From the NCBI GenBank assembly GCA_903813345.2, contig CAIIXF020000009.1, positions 8,610,030-8,674,029 on the forward strand: a stretch of DNA of 64,000 nt. Reading direction: 5' to 3'. Shown here in pieces: positions 49,065 to 59,800 of this stretch (position 1 is the first letter of the stretch; each line of letters begins with the position of its first letter). The notes under the pieces were generated by a model, which worked only from the letters and a program-made list of their open reading frames with translations, was not told where the DNA came from and did no database searches. This DNA comes from Owenia fusiformis. Lineage: Eukaryota > Annelida > Polychaeta > Sabellida > Oweniidae. Made by a program: the position numbers and the translations under genes.

Positions 49065-52000
49065 CTAGCATGCCTTCGACTCTTTCTCGAAGTATGGGCA
49101 GTAGCGATTGAAGTAATAGTACATGTAATTACAGCAACAATGAGTGTATGAACTAGTCGGCATAGTGTATACTCTACAACCGCAACACCTTTGCCTTCTG
49201 ACATCGAAGATCCTAGCTGAGTATTTTCCACTCATATAACAACTACAACAGCGTGTATTACTGCCATATATTCGATTGTACACTCGACCACCACAGCAAA
49301 TTTGAGTGCTGGCTTTGTACGGACGACTTAATGCGCCATCTGGGGGACTATAACAGCACGAGTCGTACCTCGATTTCGCGAATTTTTTACCACCGCAGCA
49401 AATCTCTCTTGAAGGGTCGTATGTCCCGTCCCCGCAACAATGTTCACGAGCAACGCGTTTGATGGCGCAACCATTACAACACAGCTCGGTCGAAGGGTAA
49501 TATCCACTGTTGCCGCAGCATTGCATCTTTTTGTTATCTCCTCTTCGTGGCACCACTATGTCGTTACAGCAAAGTGCGTCTTTTTTCCTATAAACATCGC
49601 ATCCGCAGCATTTCAAAGTGCAACCGTCGTCATTGTTGAATAATTTGCCGTCACAACAGAGTTGTTTATCTTTAACGTACGCCTGATCGTTGCAGCATCC
49701 TATATACCCCGGGCGACCAACTTTCGTTATTTCATATATTTTGTTTTTGCAGCAAATTTGCGTTTGTGTGTTGTATGGAACGCCACAGCAACAGGCGTCG
49801 ACGTAACGCACAGTATCATACTTCTGATAGCGATAGTAAAATGTCTTGGCCGTGAGTTTTCCGTCGCAACAGAAATAGCGTATGGGGTCAAAAAGCTGCC
49901 CTGCACAACGAACCGGCGATGGAGGATAGTACCAATATTTCTTTGTGAATGAGGCAGATTTCCCAGCCGCCAGACTATCAGGTGTGTTATCCTCTGGAGG
50001 TTTTACTTCTCCAGATATTTCTTCAGAATGGGACAAAGCATCAGCTCTAAGAGCTTGTATTTGTTCAGGGAGTTCTCCCCCTTGACTTGCACCTGCATCA
50101 TCATCACCGACGTCTGGAGGAGTCGAAGCCTTTCCTCGATTCTGAATCTCCGCTTTCCAAGCTGTTATCTCTCCTTCGTCATTTTCATCTTCAACTTCAA
50201 AAAACATTCCATCGAAATGCAACTTACAGGGTCTCCAAAAACAGGGCCGTAAGAACGTTGAATAACTCGGTCAATTTTGCATATTTTGTCTTTGAAATTT
50301 CAGACAGAATTATTCAGTTAACTGAATTCTGTTGTGAAAGTTTGATGATTATCTGCCATGCAATTGAGTCAATACCTACAGTTCCTTACAAAACATGCCC
50401 CAAATGTGCACCTCCCCTCCCTATGCACAATTCAATCCGGCGAACAAATCTGTTGATGTTCTCCTACACACATTTCTTTTTGAATGAACAAGTTTATTCC
50501 GAGAACAATTGCTACTTGGGTTTACAGCCTCTTGTTGAAGTGTTACTGCATTAATTGCATTCTGAACCATGCACTTCCTGGATGGCAATGAGTAGGAGAA
50601 GTGCCCACTTTGAGCATGTTTTGTAATTAGGTACTGTAATTTTGGACACAATAGATAGATTATCAACAGCCTTTCAGAACAAAATTCACATTGAATGAAT
50701 CCCGATTCTTAAATTTCAAGGCAAAATATGCAAAATTGACCGAATCATTTAACTTTCTTACGGTCCTGTTTTTTGGACACCCTGTATATTTATAATCAAA
50801 ATGTTGACCTTTGATTATGACCATGAATTACCAAAACCTCCGTATCCATGAACAACCTTGACTTTTAACCATGACTAAGACTTACTATAAATCCCATAGG
50901 GATCCCTTAGATTGCAACATTATGGAACATCTGGGAGGGAGATACATAAAAAGACCAAGGTTAGAGAGAGTGTGTACCAAATGTAGCAGACTAGGAGATG
51001 AGTACCATTATATTTTAGAATGTAAACTTTTTGAAGATGACAGAAAAATACTTCTAGATAACTACTTCATTAGACAACCAAATATGTTAAAATTTAAAAG
51101 TTTGTTGTCAAATATTAAATATTCTGTGCAATTAAGTAAATTGATGAAGATTATTGGTGGTAGTGAATTAAACTAAACTGTATTATCATTGTATGTATAT
51201 GTACTATTTTATGCTCACAAGTGTGGGTAGAAATAAAGAATAAATGAAATGAAAAAAATGAAATGTTCCTCAGATCGACATGATCTTGACCTTTATTATG
51301 ACCTTGACCTCAGGTGACCTTAGCATGATTTTATATGTTGTCGGGAACTCAAAATATGCGATTTCCATATATTGCAGTTTCTCACGACCTTTTGACCTTT
51401 GCAATTTCATTAGTTTGCAGACATGATCGTTGACCTTCAACATTAAATAATTGACTATGAACTTGATGAGCTTGACTCATGAACTTCACACATGAACTTT
51501 TGACATTTGACCTTAAAGTCGAATTCTCAATAACAAACGCCAGAGACAAATCAAAAATCATAAACCGTTTTATTTGGATATATAAACGCAAATGCCAAAG
51601 GGAAGGGTGACTAAAAACATTTAAGAAACCTAACAAAATAGTAGTCTGATTTCATTCTTTAGTCAGACAATTTCATTCCACTCTTATGAAATTACATGTG
51701 ATGATCAATTCAATTACCTGACACAATAGTAAAATAAGTGTTGGATTTGATCTCTACTCCCGCCTCCTACTGGAGATCGGGTTAAAAAGATATAATAATT
51801 TCAGATTCTCAGATGATTTACCTGTGTCGCCTGCTGACAAGCTATCACTTTCAGTTACATTAGTTTCAGTTACATTATCTGGTTTGTCAGAATCAGATCT
51901 TGGTATGCCGTTATGATCAACGTCATCTGCTTGCGTATACGGCAGTACCAAGCAAACACTAAATGAAAATATGTTGTCTTTAAAAAATGATCAAAATACT

Positions 52001-53962
52001 TTATCCTGAGTTATATATTTTTTATATTGTCCCCTTCAATCCCTCTCACGAGAATAAAATTCACCTACCATTCTCTCTCGCAAAAACAATATTCACCTCC
52101 CGGGAATATCCGTCAAACAACGCTTTCATTTTCAATCAGTTTAGTCGGTTTAGCGACCTATAACGGTGTTTCCGTGCAAAATGCAAAACGATAATTTCTT
52201 GACAACGTTGAAAATAGGGTTTTTGAAATGTAGGGAATGTTAGGCTATATACACTGTGACATAGATATAAGCCTGTAAAACACATGCGAATTGTTTAATT
52301 AGGCCATAAAAAGTAGATTCTTTGTTTTGCGTCCTGGCAAAATCCAAATTATGCAAGGGTACAAGGAAAACAAACACAAACTCAAGAAAGAACACAAACT
52401 TTTTTGCTGGGAAATGTATACATTTTATGCAGTGATTACAAACACATATCTATACATTTTATACAATATATTTAAACATAGCTTCGTCTGATTCCGATTG
52501 AACGAAATGCGATGTTACTTTCAGACCCTTGTGATTGCTATTTGGATGTGTTTGTTTGTCTGATTTACTCAAAATCGTGCAAGCAAGGGGATGCAAAACA
52601 AAGAATCTACTTCTTATGGCCTTACTGAGCAATAAGTTTAATACTGTTTTGGTCCCTGTAATGAACATGTGCCACGGCAATGTTGAATGTTTTGAATTTT
52701 GATGTTGACGTGTTGATATAATACAATACAGTTTTTATAATTCAAAATTCCATGAAGTTACGTCATATCTTCGTAGACTAGAAATATACACATAGTCTGG
52801 TTTTGTATCATACAAAAATCAGATATTGATGCATTTAAATTGCATTTTGAGAGAACTCGTTGATTGACATAAAATAGCAAAATATACTACATTACGTATT
52901 TAATAAAGAATTTAAATACGTTTTGGTTTAATTGAAGGTTCCAGCTTTGTCTCATATAAAATGATTTTATATTTTTGCAATAATTTAGAATATCATGATA
53001 TAATGCTATTTTAAGTAACTAGCATGCACTGATATATTATATAGCCATACCGCGAATTACATAAATCAGTTAAATTCATGTTGCCTCTGTCTTATTTCGT
53101 TTTTGCATGTTTGAATGTTGATTAAGACCACGTGCAGTATGGCAAGTGATTTTAGACGGTCATATTTTCACCATGAGTATACTCTGGGTATAGATACAGT
53201 GGTTTTATTAAAACAATACGTTTCCTTTCAAGTGAAGTACCCATGATGATAAAAATATAAATCAAACAATTCGAAAAATTATGAATAGGGACCCCATGTC
53301 AACAATTTTTTCAAAATATTGAACCTATTTACTCAAAAGAGGATCTTCTTTTTCTGATTTTTACTGCATGAAAACATTATTCAACAAGGAGTCTAAGACA
53401 CGTTCAAAAATAGAATGGTATTGAAAGTCTAGTTTTGAAGATATCAATTTTCGATGACCAAAATGATGCTGAAAACAATGGATAGCACGAGTTTTCCCTA
53501 TGGGAAAATAACATGGGATATTTTGTTTTTAACTTTAACTCATTTCAACACCCATCCCCTTTTCAGAAATTGTAAATATAGTGTAGAGGAGGCTTTCGAT
53601 ATGTTTAAATGGACAAAAACAAGATCCTCTTTTTAGAAAATAAGCCTAACATTTTTCAAAAAGTGCCAAGGTTGGGACCTAATCCATAATTTTTCAGAGA
53701 GTTGGATTGATATTTTACTATCATGGGGACTTCACTTGAAGAAAAATATAATAATATAAAAACCACTGTATTTATGGCCAGAGAGATTCATGGTGAGAGA
53801 TATGACTGTCTGAAATCTCTTGCCATACTGCACGTGGTCTTTTTTGATTAGCTTTTTGCTTTATAATATATAACAGTTTCTACGTACCTGCTAATGGTTG
53901 TCAATAAAAATTTTTAAAAACTCTTACCTTAATAACGCATATATAATGAAAAATTTTGCCAT
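49065..53962 (-). CDS. Galaxin-like protein, copy A, truncated by the insertion
   Basis: Exons 53928-53962, 51822-51958 and 49065-50194 join in frame to 433 residues. A signal peptide (MAKFFIIYALLSVCLVL...) leads to an acidic, Thr/Ser/Asp-rich segment, then ...GEITAWKAEIQNR... and PPEDNTPD. From about residue 160 come galaxin repeats: 16 CC or CCC motifs spaced 10-30 residues apart (DPIRYFCCDGK, TQICCKNKIYE and others). Galaxins are secreted extracellular-matrix proteins first known from coral skeleton, with relatives in mollusc shell or mucus. The reading frame enters the inserted element after YFNRYCPYF and stops seven residues later, losing the Tyr-rich hinge and the last 14 CC motifs. The exon-3 acceptor is an unusual GAAG. 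The truncated protein could still be made and secreted. Confidence 0.85.
50227..50784. mobile_element. Tc1/mariner-type MITE next to galaxin A exon 3
   Basis: CAGGGTCTCCAAAAACAGGG on the left and, reverse-complemented, CAGGGTGTCCAAAAAACAGG on the right, flanked by TA. It lies 33 bp upstream of the exon-3 splice acceptor of copy A. Copy B has no insertion at the matching place. Confidence 0.85.
50800..51500. repeat. TGACCTTTGA-rich intronic repeat, copy A
   Basis: Irregular repeats of TTGACCTT and ATGACCTTGACC, interrupted by the LINE fragment at 50870-51245. Copy B has the matching block at 60630-60960. It predates the gene duplication. Confidence 0.65.
50870..51245 (+). mobile_element. LINE 3' fragment with zinc-binding C-terminus
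   Basis: A 101-codon frame (50871-51176) contains CTKCSRLGDEYHYILEC, the C-x2-C...H-x4-C knuckle found after the RT domain in several non-LTR retrotransposons. It ends in a tail AATAAAGAATAAATGAAATG. 5'-truncated copy in intron 2 of galaxin A; absent from copy B. Confidence 0.8.
52015..52870. repeat. Dispersed repeat family, copy 2 (with nested MITE)
   Basis: Shares TTCACCTCCCGGGAATAT, AAACAA, TTTTGTATCATACAAAAATC and neighbouring blocks with 21780-22450; a Harbinger-type MITE is nested at 52302-52621. Confidence 0.55.
52302..52621. mobile_element. PIF/Harbinger-type MITE, copy 2 (TTA duplication)
   Basis: GGCCATAAAAAGTAGATTCT and GGCCATAAGAAGTAGATTCT ends, flanked by TTA on both sides. Same family as 17646-18057 but about 90 bp shorter internally. 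In intron 1 of galaxin copy A. Confidence 0.85.
53126..53840. mobile_element. Foldback element in galaxin A intron 1
   Basis: AGACCACGTGCAGTATGGCA and its reverse complement are at the ends, with arms of roughly 200 bp (TCACCATGAGTATACTCTGG and related). The unique centre contains GAGTTTTCCCTATGGGAAAA. The related element at 62612-63351 has the centre in the opposite direction. Confidence 0.8.
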
Positions 53963-54020
53963 CCTTCGGTGCTGTTTCCGAAAATTATACGCATTAAATG
54001 TAAGTCTACGTGACCGTTTT

Positions 54021-54030
54021 GATTTTTATA
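54021..54030 (-). promoter_or_regulatory. TATA box of galaxin copy A
   Basis: TATAAAAATC on the minus strand, about 60 bp upstream of the ATG, followed by AAAACGGTCACGTA. The surrounding 150 bp aligns with copy B. Confidence 0.65.
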
Positions 54031-54169
54031 GCATTTCGGCCACGAAACTGTATAAGTCTGTATGCGTTCAATGTTCAGTTGCAAAACTCGTCTAAAAAAT
54101 ATTTGTATTGAAATAATTAACAATGGGGGTTATCATCTAGATTTGCAATAAAAACATAATGTTTTGTTA

Positions 54170-55257
54170 TTTAACTTTATTGTTAAGGTAAACGACTTAA
54201 TGATAGCAATTATTGTCAATTCAACATTTTTCGCATTGTTTATACTTTTTCAATCATTTGCGTAAACTAGGAGCGTGAATGGTTTCATCATATTTGTAAG
54301 TCCTTTCATGGTATTCGACGATTGTAAATCCCTGTTTTGATTTGCCTTTTAACACGCATGTTGTAAGTTGCGCTAGTAATTCAGGTACGTCATCAAGCGT
54401 GTATACAACAATCGGGGGCGTTGTGAGGAATTATCAAGGGGGTGCCGATTTTGGGGTTTGCATCACTGAGAGGGTCCTCCGGATATTTTTAAAAATTAAC
54501 ATTGTATACGGTGCATTCTAAGCATTTCAAACTATATTTGTTAATGTTTTCCCAACAAATTTTTCAAAAGTTGTCAGCTTAATATACTGATATATAAGCC
54601 TGTGTACAATGAATCGGGATATATTCAATCAAAGAGACTGAAGAGTCGACACAAAGATGACTGGATTTCCGCCGCTATTTATTAGAGAATATACAGTACT
54701 GTAGACAGACCACCATTGCCATATGTCTGTGCACCTAGATACTAGAACTTAAATGTGTATTCAAGGACACCTGGCCATGGGTAGAAAACGTATTATTTGG
54801 AAGCACAAAAGGTTTCGATTTGATTTGATCCTTTGCTAATTAAGGAACTTCTTGGAGGGTAGAAGTTTATTTTCAAAATAATGCTAAAGCCCATTTCACT
54901 GTTTTATTGCGTCAGTAGAACCCCAAAATAAGAAATCAGCAGACCATTGTGCAATAACATATGGAAAAGTGTATATTTTTCCATATATCATTGCACAATG
55001 ATCTTTTGTATTGTATTTTGTTTACCACCAATGAAGGTGAGCAATACCTCTTGGGTATGTCCCGTATATATACGGTCGTAATTTACGTAATTAACATGGA
55101 AGATAGACCCAGAAACCCCTCCTTGAAGGAGCCCTGTGTTCTTTTATGTGCTCTTATACATAGACATATAAGTACACACCACAGCCTTTTGTACGAGTTG
55201 CGGTCCACTCAGTCAAACACCCTGAAGTACTTCACGCAAACAAGCAAATTTAGTCTT
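54170..55257. other. Between the two galaxin units, no gene recognised
   Basis: AT-rich unique DNA. It contains a 56-bp palindrome at 54945-55000 (CATTGTGCAATAACATATGG and inverse) and a GC-richer patch near 54400. No exon was recognised. Confidence 0.5.
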
Positions 55258-55328
55258 GCCTGAACTGGGGATCGAATCCGGGACCTATTGCGTAAGAGGT
55301 ACCTGCGCTACCGCTGAGCTACATGGGT
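55075..55328 (-). mobile_element. tRNA-derived SINE candidate
   Basis: On the minus strand a tRNA-like head runs from about 55327 to 55258: box A TAGCTCAGCGGTAGCGC and box B GGATTCGATCC, with a loop resembling a TAC anticodon. A non-tRNA body follows (AAGTACTTCAGGGTGTTTGA). A degenerate tRNA gene is the alternative. Confidence 0.55.
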
Positions 55329-55412
55329 GGACTTTTGATTTCTTTTTTTACTGACGTAATAAAACAATGAAATGGACTGTATTCTAACATTTATAATTTT
55401 TTTATTTCTTAA

Positions 55413-56014
55413 AGGAATATTCCTTGCCAAACCATCTCTCTCCTCATATGGTAGCTATAACCATATATATGCTTGCCATGTTTAGCAAAACCCGCAAAAA
55501 TGTTTTGATATGGTCAAATTTGATCACTTAGAAATGTGATGCTCAATTCCAGTAAGCTGCCATCTTTTAAAATTTCACACAGGAAGTGATGTCATCGACT
55601 CTCAACTTTGCATATAGCATTAGGTGAGGAGCTATTAAGAATTACAAAACCAGCTAAATATTCTTTTTCAACTTTGTATCTTATTTAATCCTTCTGAAAA
55701 TCTCTTCTTTTATTCTAAGTTGACAAGCCCTGAAAATATTTTTGCACAGAAAGTAATGATCACTTGTCTAGAAGTGATTTTGTGCTACTTTCCTATACTG
55801 TTATGGGCAAGGTTATAGAAGTTGAGAGTTGATGACATCACTTCCTGCAAGAAATCTTAAAAGATGGCAGCTCACTGGAAATAAGCACTAGTTTTTTAAA
55901 TGATCAATATTGACCATATTTAAACATTTTCCCATGTTTTGCTAAATATGGAAACTATATATATGATTATAGCTACCATATCAAGAGAGAAAGGGTCTGG
56001 CAAGGAATATTCCT
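55413..56014. mobile_element. Foldback MITE with TTAA duplication
   Basis: AGGAATATTCCTTGCCA and its reverse complement at the ends, TTAA on both sides. Arms extend about 200 bp (ATGGTAGCTATAACCATATA / TATGATTATAGCTACCAT; GATGTCATCGACTCTCAACT / AGTTGATGACATCACTTCCT). The TTAA target is typical of piggyBac and Kolobok groups. Confidence 0.85.
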
Positions 56015-56561
56015 TTAAGAAACAGGAGCCCTGAACCCTGAAAATACAATACAATACAAATTGAATTCAATACCATACAATGCAGATGGCCAAAGACTAT
56101 GGTAATTGTAGATTTCAAAACAGTCTATGGTACACTATATATTCAGCTAGGTAAGTTTATAGTACATCATAGATTTCATTTACCTGTCAAAACAGTCGAT
56201 TACATTTGGTCAATGTTAAGACTCATTACAGAGTTTACTCGCCAGTCAAAATACAGTATATGGTATACTATAATTTGAAGTTGGCTAATGTACAGTCTAT
56301 GGTAAACTGTAGATTTCATTTGCAGGGCAAAATACAGTTTATTGTACACTATGATTAATGTAGTCTATGGTACATCATTCGGGCTACCATCCTCATTCAA
56401 AGTCTTGATACAAGACATTCCTAGTTTAAATCATCCACAATTTATTTAGCCCTGGTCTAAATCTCTAGTATATCATTTTCGTACCTATTTCAATAATCAA
56501 AGTGTATGTAAAAATGTTGACTTTGCGAGATGTAGTGTGAAATAGTTCAATGGGCTTTGGG

Positions 56562-56643
56562 TTCGTAGTGGCCGAGTGGTTAAGTTGTTCGACTCGAAAT
56601 CAAATGAGCTCTGCCTGCACAGGCTAGAATCCTGTCCACGACG
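56562..56643 (+). pseudogene. tRNA-Ser (CGA) pseudogene
   Basis: It aligns end to end with the tRNA at 36724 and keeps the CTCGAAA anticodon loop. However, the first base is T instead of G, the anticodon stem has a mismatch, and box B is GGCTAGAATCC instead of GGTTCGAATCC. Internal promoter and T-loop changes make function unlikely. It lies 210 bp beyond the galaxin B stop codon. Confidence 0.8.
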
Positions 56644-56852
56644 TCTTGGATATCGTTTTAAAAGTCGTATTCAGTCATGCGTGACACATTAAATGTCAGG
56701 TGGAAGCACATGCGCAAAAGTGGGACGAATGTTTTGCTATTTGATAATTTATTACACCTTATATGTTAGTATTCATACATGATATATTCCACGCAAATTA
56801 CTGATGGGAGTTCGTCATTTCAAATAGCTTATACAACTGGTTGGTAGTCTAG

Positions 56853-59800
56853 CTAGGTAGGGCACGTATACGGCTTTCGATATACAGTGTCGGTATCTGA
56901 GCAACACACTTCCCTATTCGCATCGTACGATCTTGTACCACAGCAACGGTTCAAAGCGTTCTTTACAAGCGGATGGATACAGTTACAGCAACATTGATGC
57001 GTTCTTGGATTGAATGTTTTTGAACCACAACATCTGAAAAAATGGATTTATATAAATTAGTGGCATCAGTGTTGCTTACAAGGTGAAATATTAGAAGGTC
57101 TTCGTCTTTAACACACCCACGATTTAAAATCCTTAGCAGCATGCATGCACAGGCATTATACAAGTACTAAATATAGTACAAACCTCTTTCCAGGAAACGA
57201 ATGTGGGAAATGTTTTAAAGGTTTAACATCAAACCTGATATTTATAGAAGATGAATATTGATGCAAGTTGGGTATTTTAGGCCTACGTGTTTCTGAACCT
57301 TTTCAACTTTGGAAGATTTGGAATGGGCATTTGCTTCACTAAGTAATGTATTTAATATAACACAATGTAGTGGAACTAAAACCATTTGTGTTAGTGCAAA
57401 AAGTAAAGTCATTCTTACTGATGTGATTGTCCCCCTCTTACAACCTTGCTATTGCAACAATTCCATCTCAGCTTGTAAAAAGGTGCACCTTCGCAGCATC
57501 CATAGCTTCGTCCATTCCAGGCTTTGTCTCCGCAACAAATATAACCTGACCCGCCCCTAACTACCAAACCGTTACAACAGCTCTGCCCACCAGTCGGATT
57601 GTACAGTTCATAGCCGCAACATGCACGTTTTCCATCAAACACCTTTAGTACCTAAAATAAAATTTGATATGGCTACTATTTTTCAACATAATGCTTGTAA
57701 TATAAGTCTAAGCCTTAGTGAGGACTTATGTAGCTTATGATATGCCGTGTTCTGAGCACAAATACCATATTTCAGGAAATTACTCCAACTCTTAAAACCT
57801 ATATCGTATCGTCCTCACCTATTTTGTGTTGAAAAATAAGAAGATTGGAAGAAAGGGAAATTGACAAATAGACTCAAAAAGCGATTCGAAGAAAAAAGCA
57901 TTTTGAAATTTAAGCTCTCCTGGAATTCAATGGTTCATAATAAAAACTTATTTACTACCTAATACCTATGTAAGCTAAAAGTATTGCTTTATTTGTAAGT
58001 TTAGCATATTTAGAAAATATTTGCTTGAAAAAGATATATTACCATCTGAATGACATCACAGCGTATCCTCGAGAAAAAATTCAAATATGCTTTAAAAGTT
58101 TATATATGCATAAAACCATATTGGATGATTATGATAAAATAACCTATTTAATGGAGTAGAGAACGTTTCAAAAAATGTCGCATGTAGTTTTAGAAGTCAT
58201 GAAAAGTAATATTTGAGTTATTACACTATATTTTTAAATTTTCCAGCGGGCCTTTAAAATACTATCTAGTATACAACTTGAGGACGGGCTTTAGTGTCCT
58301 GTTTACGGGATATCGTTGTTGCACTCATGATTATACCAGCAGATATATTAATGCTAGGCCTACACAAGTGTTTGTTACATAGAGCCTTAATATGATGAGG
58401 ATGCGGTCTTACCTGGTTATAGCAGCAAGTATGATATCGTCTATCATAAGCCTCTGTTCCACAACAAGTCATATGCTGAGGCTCACCATTGTTCCATCTG
58501 TCCCGAATTTGCCCATTACAACATATCTTAGTTCTGCTGTCGTAGCTTGCCGAGTTACAGCATCGTTTGTACTGTGAATTAAACTTGTCGAATATGTTTC
58601 CGTTGCAACATGAGTGCTCGTTTGGATCCATTAGTCGACAGGTAGGGTAGTTGTAGTGGTAATAGTATGGTTTGGGGAAATAGTAGTAGTACGGGAAGTA
58701 AGGGCAGTAGCGATTGAAGTAATAGTACATGTATTTACAGCAACAATGAGTGTGCGAACTAGACGGCATAGTGAATACTCTACAACCGCAACACCTCTGC
58801 CTTCTGACATCGAAGATCCTAGCTGAGTATTTTCCACTCATATAACAACTGCAACAGCGTGTATTCATGCCATATATTCGATTGTACACTCGACCACCAC
58901 AGCAAATTTGAGTGCTGGCTTTGTACGGACGACTTAATGCGCCATCTGGGGGACTATAACAGCACGAGTCATACCTCGATTTGGCGAATTTTTTACCACC
59001 GCAGCAAATTTCTCTTGAAGGGTCGTATGTCCCGTCCCCACAACATAGTTCACGCCCGACGCGTTTGATGGCGCAACCATTACAACACAGCTCTGTCGAA
59101 CGGTAATATCCACTGTTGCCGCAGCATTGCATCTTTTTGTTATCTCCTCTTCGTGGCACCACTATGTCGTTACAGCAGAGTGCGTCTTTTTTCCTGTAAA
59201 CATCGCATCCGCAGCATTTCAAAGTACATCCTTCGTCATTGTTGAATAATTTGCCGTCACAACAGAGTTGTTTATCTTTGTCGTACGCCTGGTCGTTGCA
59301 GCATCCTATATACCCCGGGCGACCAACTTTCGTTATTTCATATATTTTGTTTTTGCAGCAAATTTGCGTTTGTGTGTTGTATGGTACGCCACAACAACAG
59401 GCGTCGACGTAACGCACGGCGTCATACTTCTGATAGCGATAGTAGAATGTCTTGGCCGTGAGTTTTCCGTCGCAACAGAAATAGCGTATGGGGTCAAAAA
59501 GCTGTCCTGCACAACGAACCGGTGATGGGGGATAGTACCAATATTTCTTTGTGAACGATGCAGATTTCCCAGCCGCCACCCTATCAGGTGTGTTATCCTC
59601 TGGAGGTTTTACTTCTGGAGATATTTCTTCAGAATGCGACAAAGTATCATCTATAAGAGCTTGTATTTGTTCAGGAAGTTCTCCCCCTTGACTTGCACCT
59701 GCATCATCATCACCGACGTTAACGTCTGGAGGAGTCGAAGCCTTTTCTCTATTCTTAATCTCCTCTTTCCAAGCTGTTATTTCTCCTTCATCAATTGGAT

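Larger units (their letters stand above)
42506..49088. mobile_element. 6.6-kb insertion with 8-bp target duplication inside galaxin A
   Basis: GAAGTATG occurs at 42498-42505 and 49089-49096. Copy B carries a single GAAGTAAG at the same codon position (58699-58706), so the block is an insertion with an 8-bp duplication, the size typical of hAT transposons. The ends CAGAAGCACTCGTTGCC and GAGAAAGAGTCGAAGGC (the latter from the opposite strand) are only imperfect inverted repeats. No transposase was recognised. The cargo is an unrecognised spliced gene on the minus strand, plus nested G-rich repeats and a GGCGGCCATTTT tandem array. Confidence 0.85.

Noticed and set aside
49253-49952. Plus-strand frames of 60-96 codons within galaxin copy A (and 58392-59525 in copy B)
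   Set aside because: Shadows of the cysteine-rich minus-strand exon; the same pattern appears in both copies because the DNA is duplicated.
55258-55327. A functional tRNA with TAC anticodon
   Set aside because: Both pol III boxes are present but the acceptor and anticodon stems pair poorly and a SINE-like body follows, so I call it a SINE.
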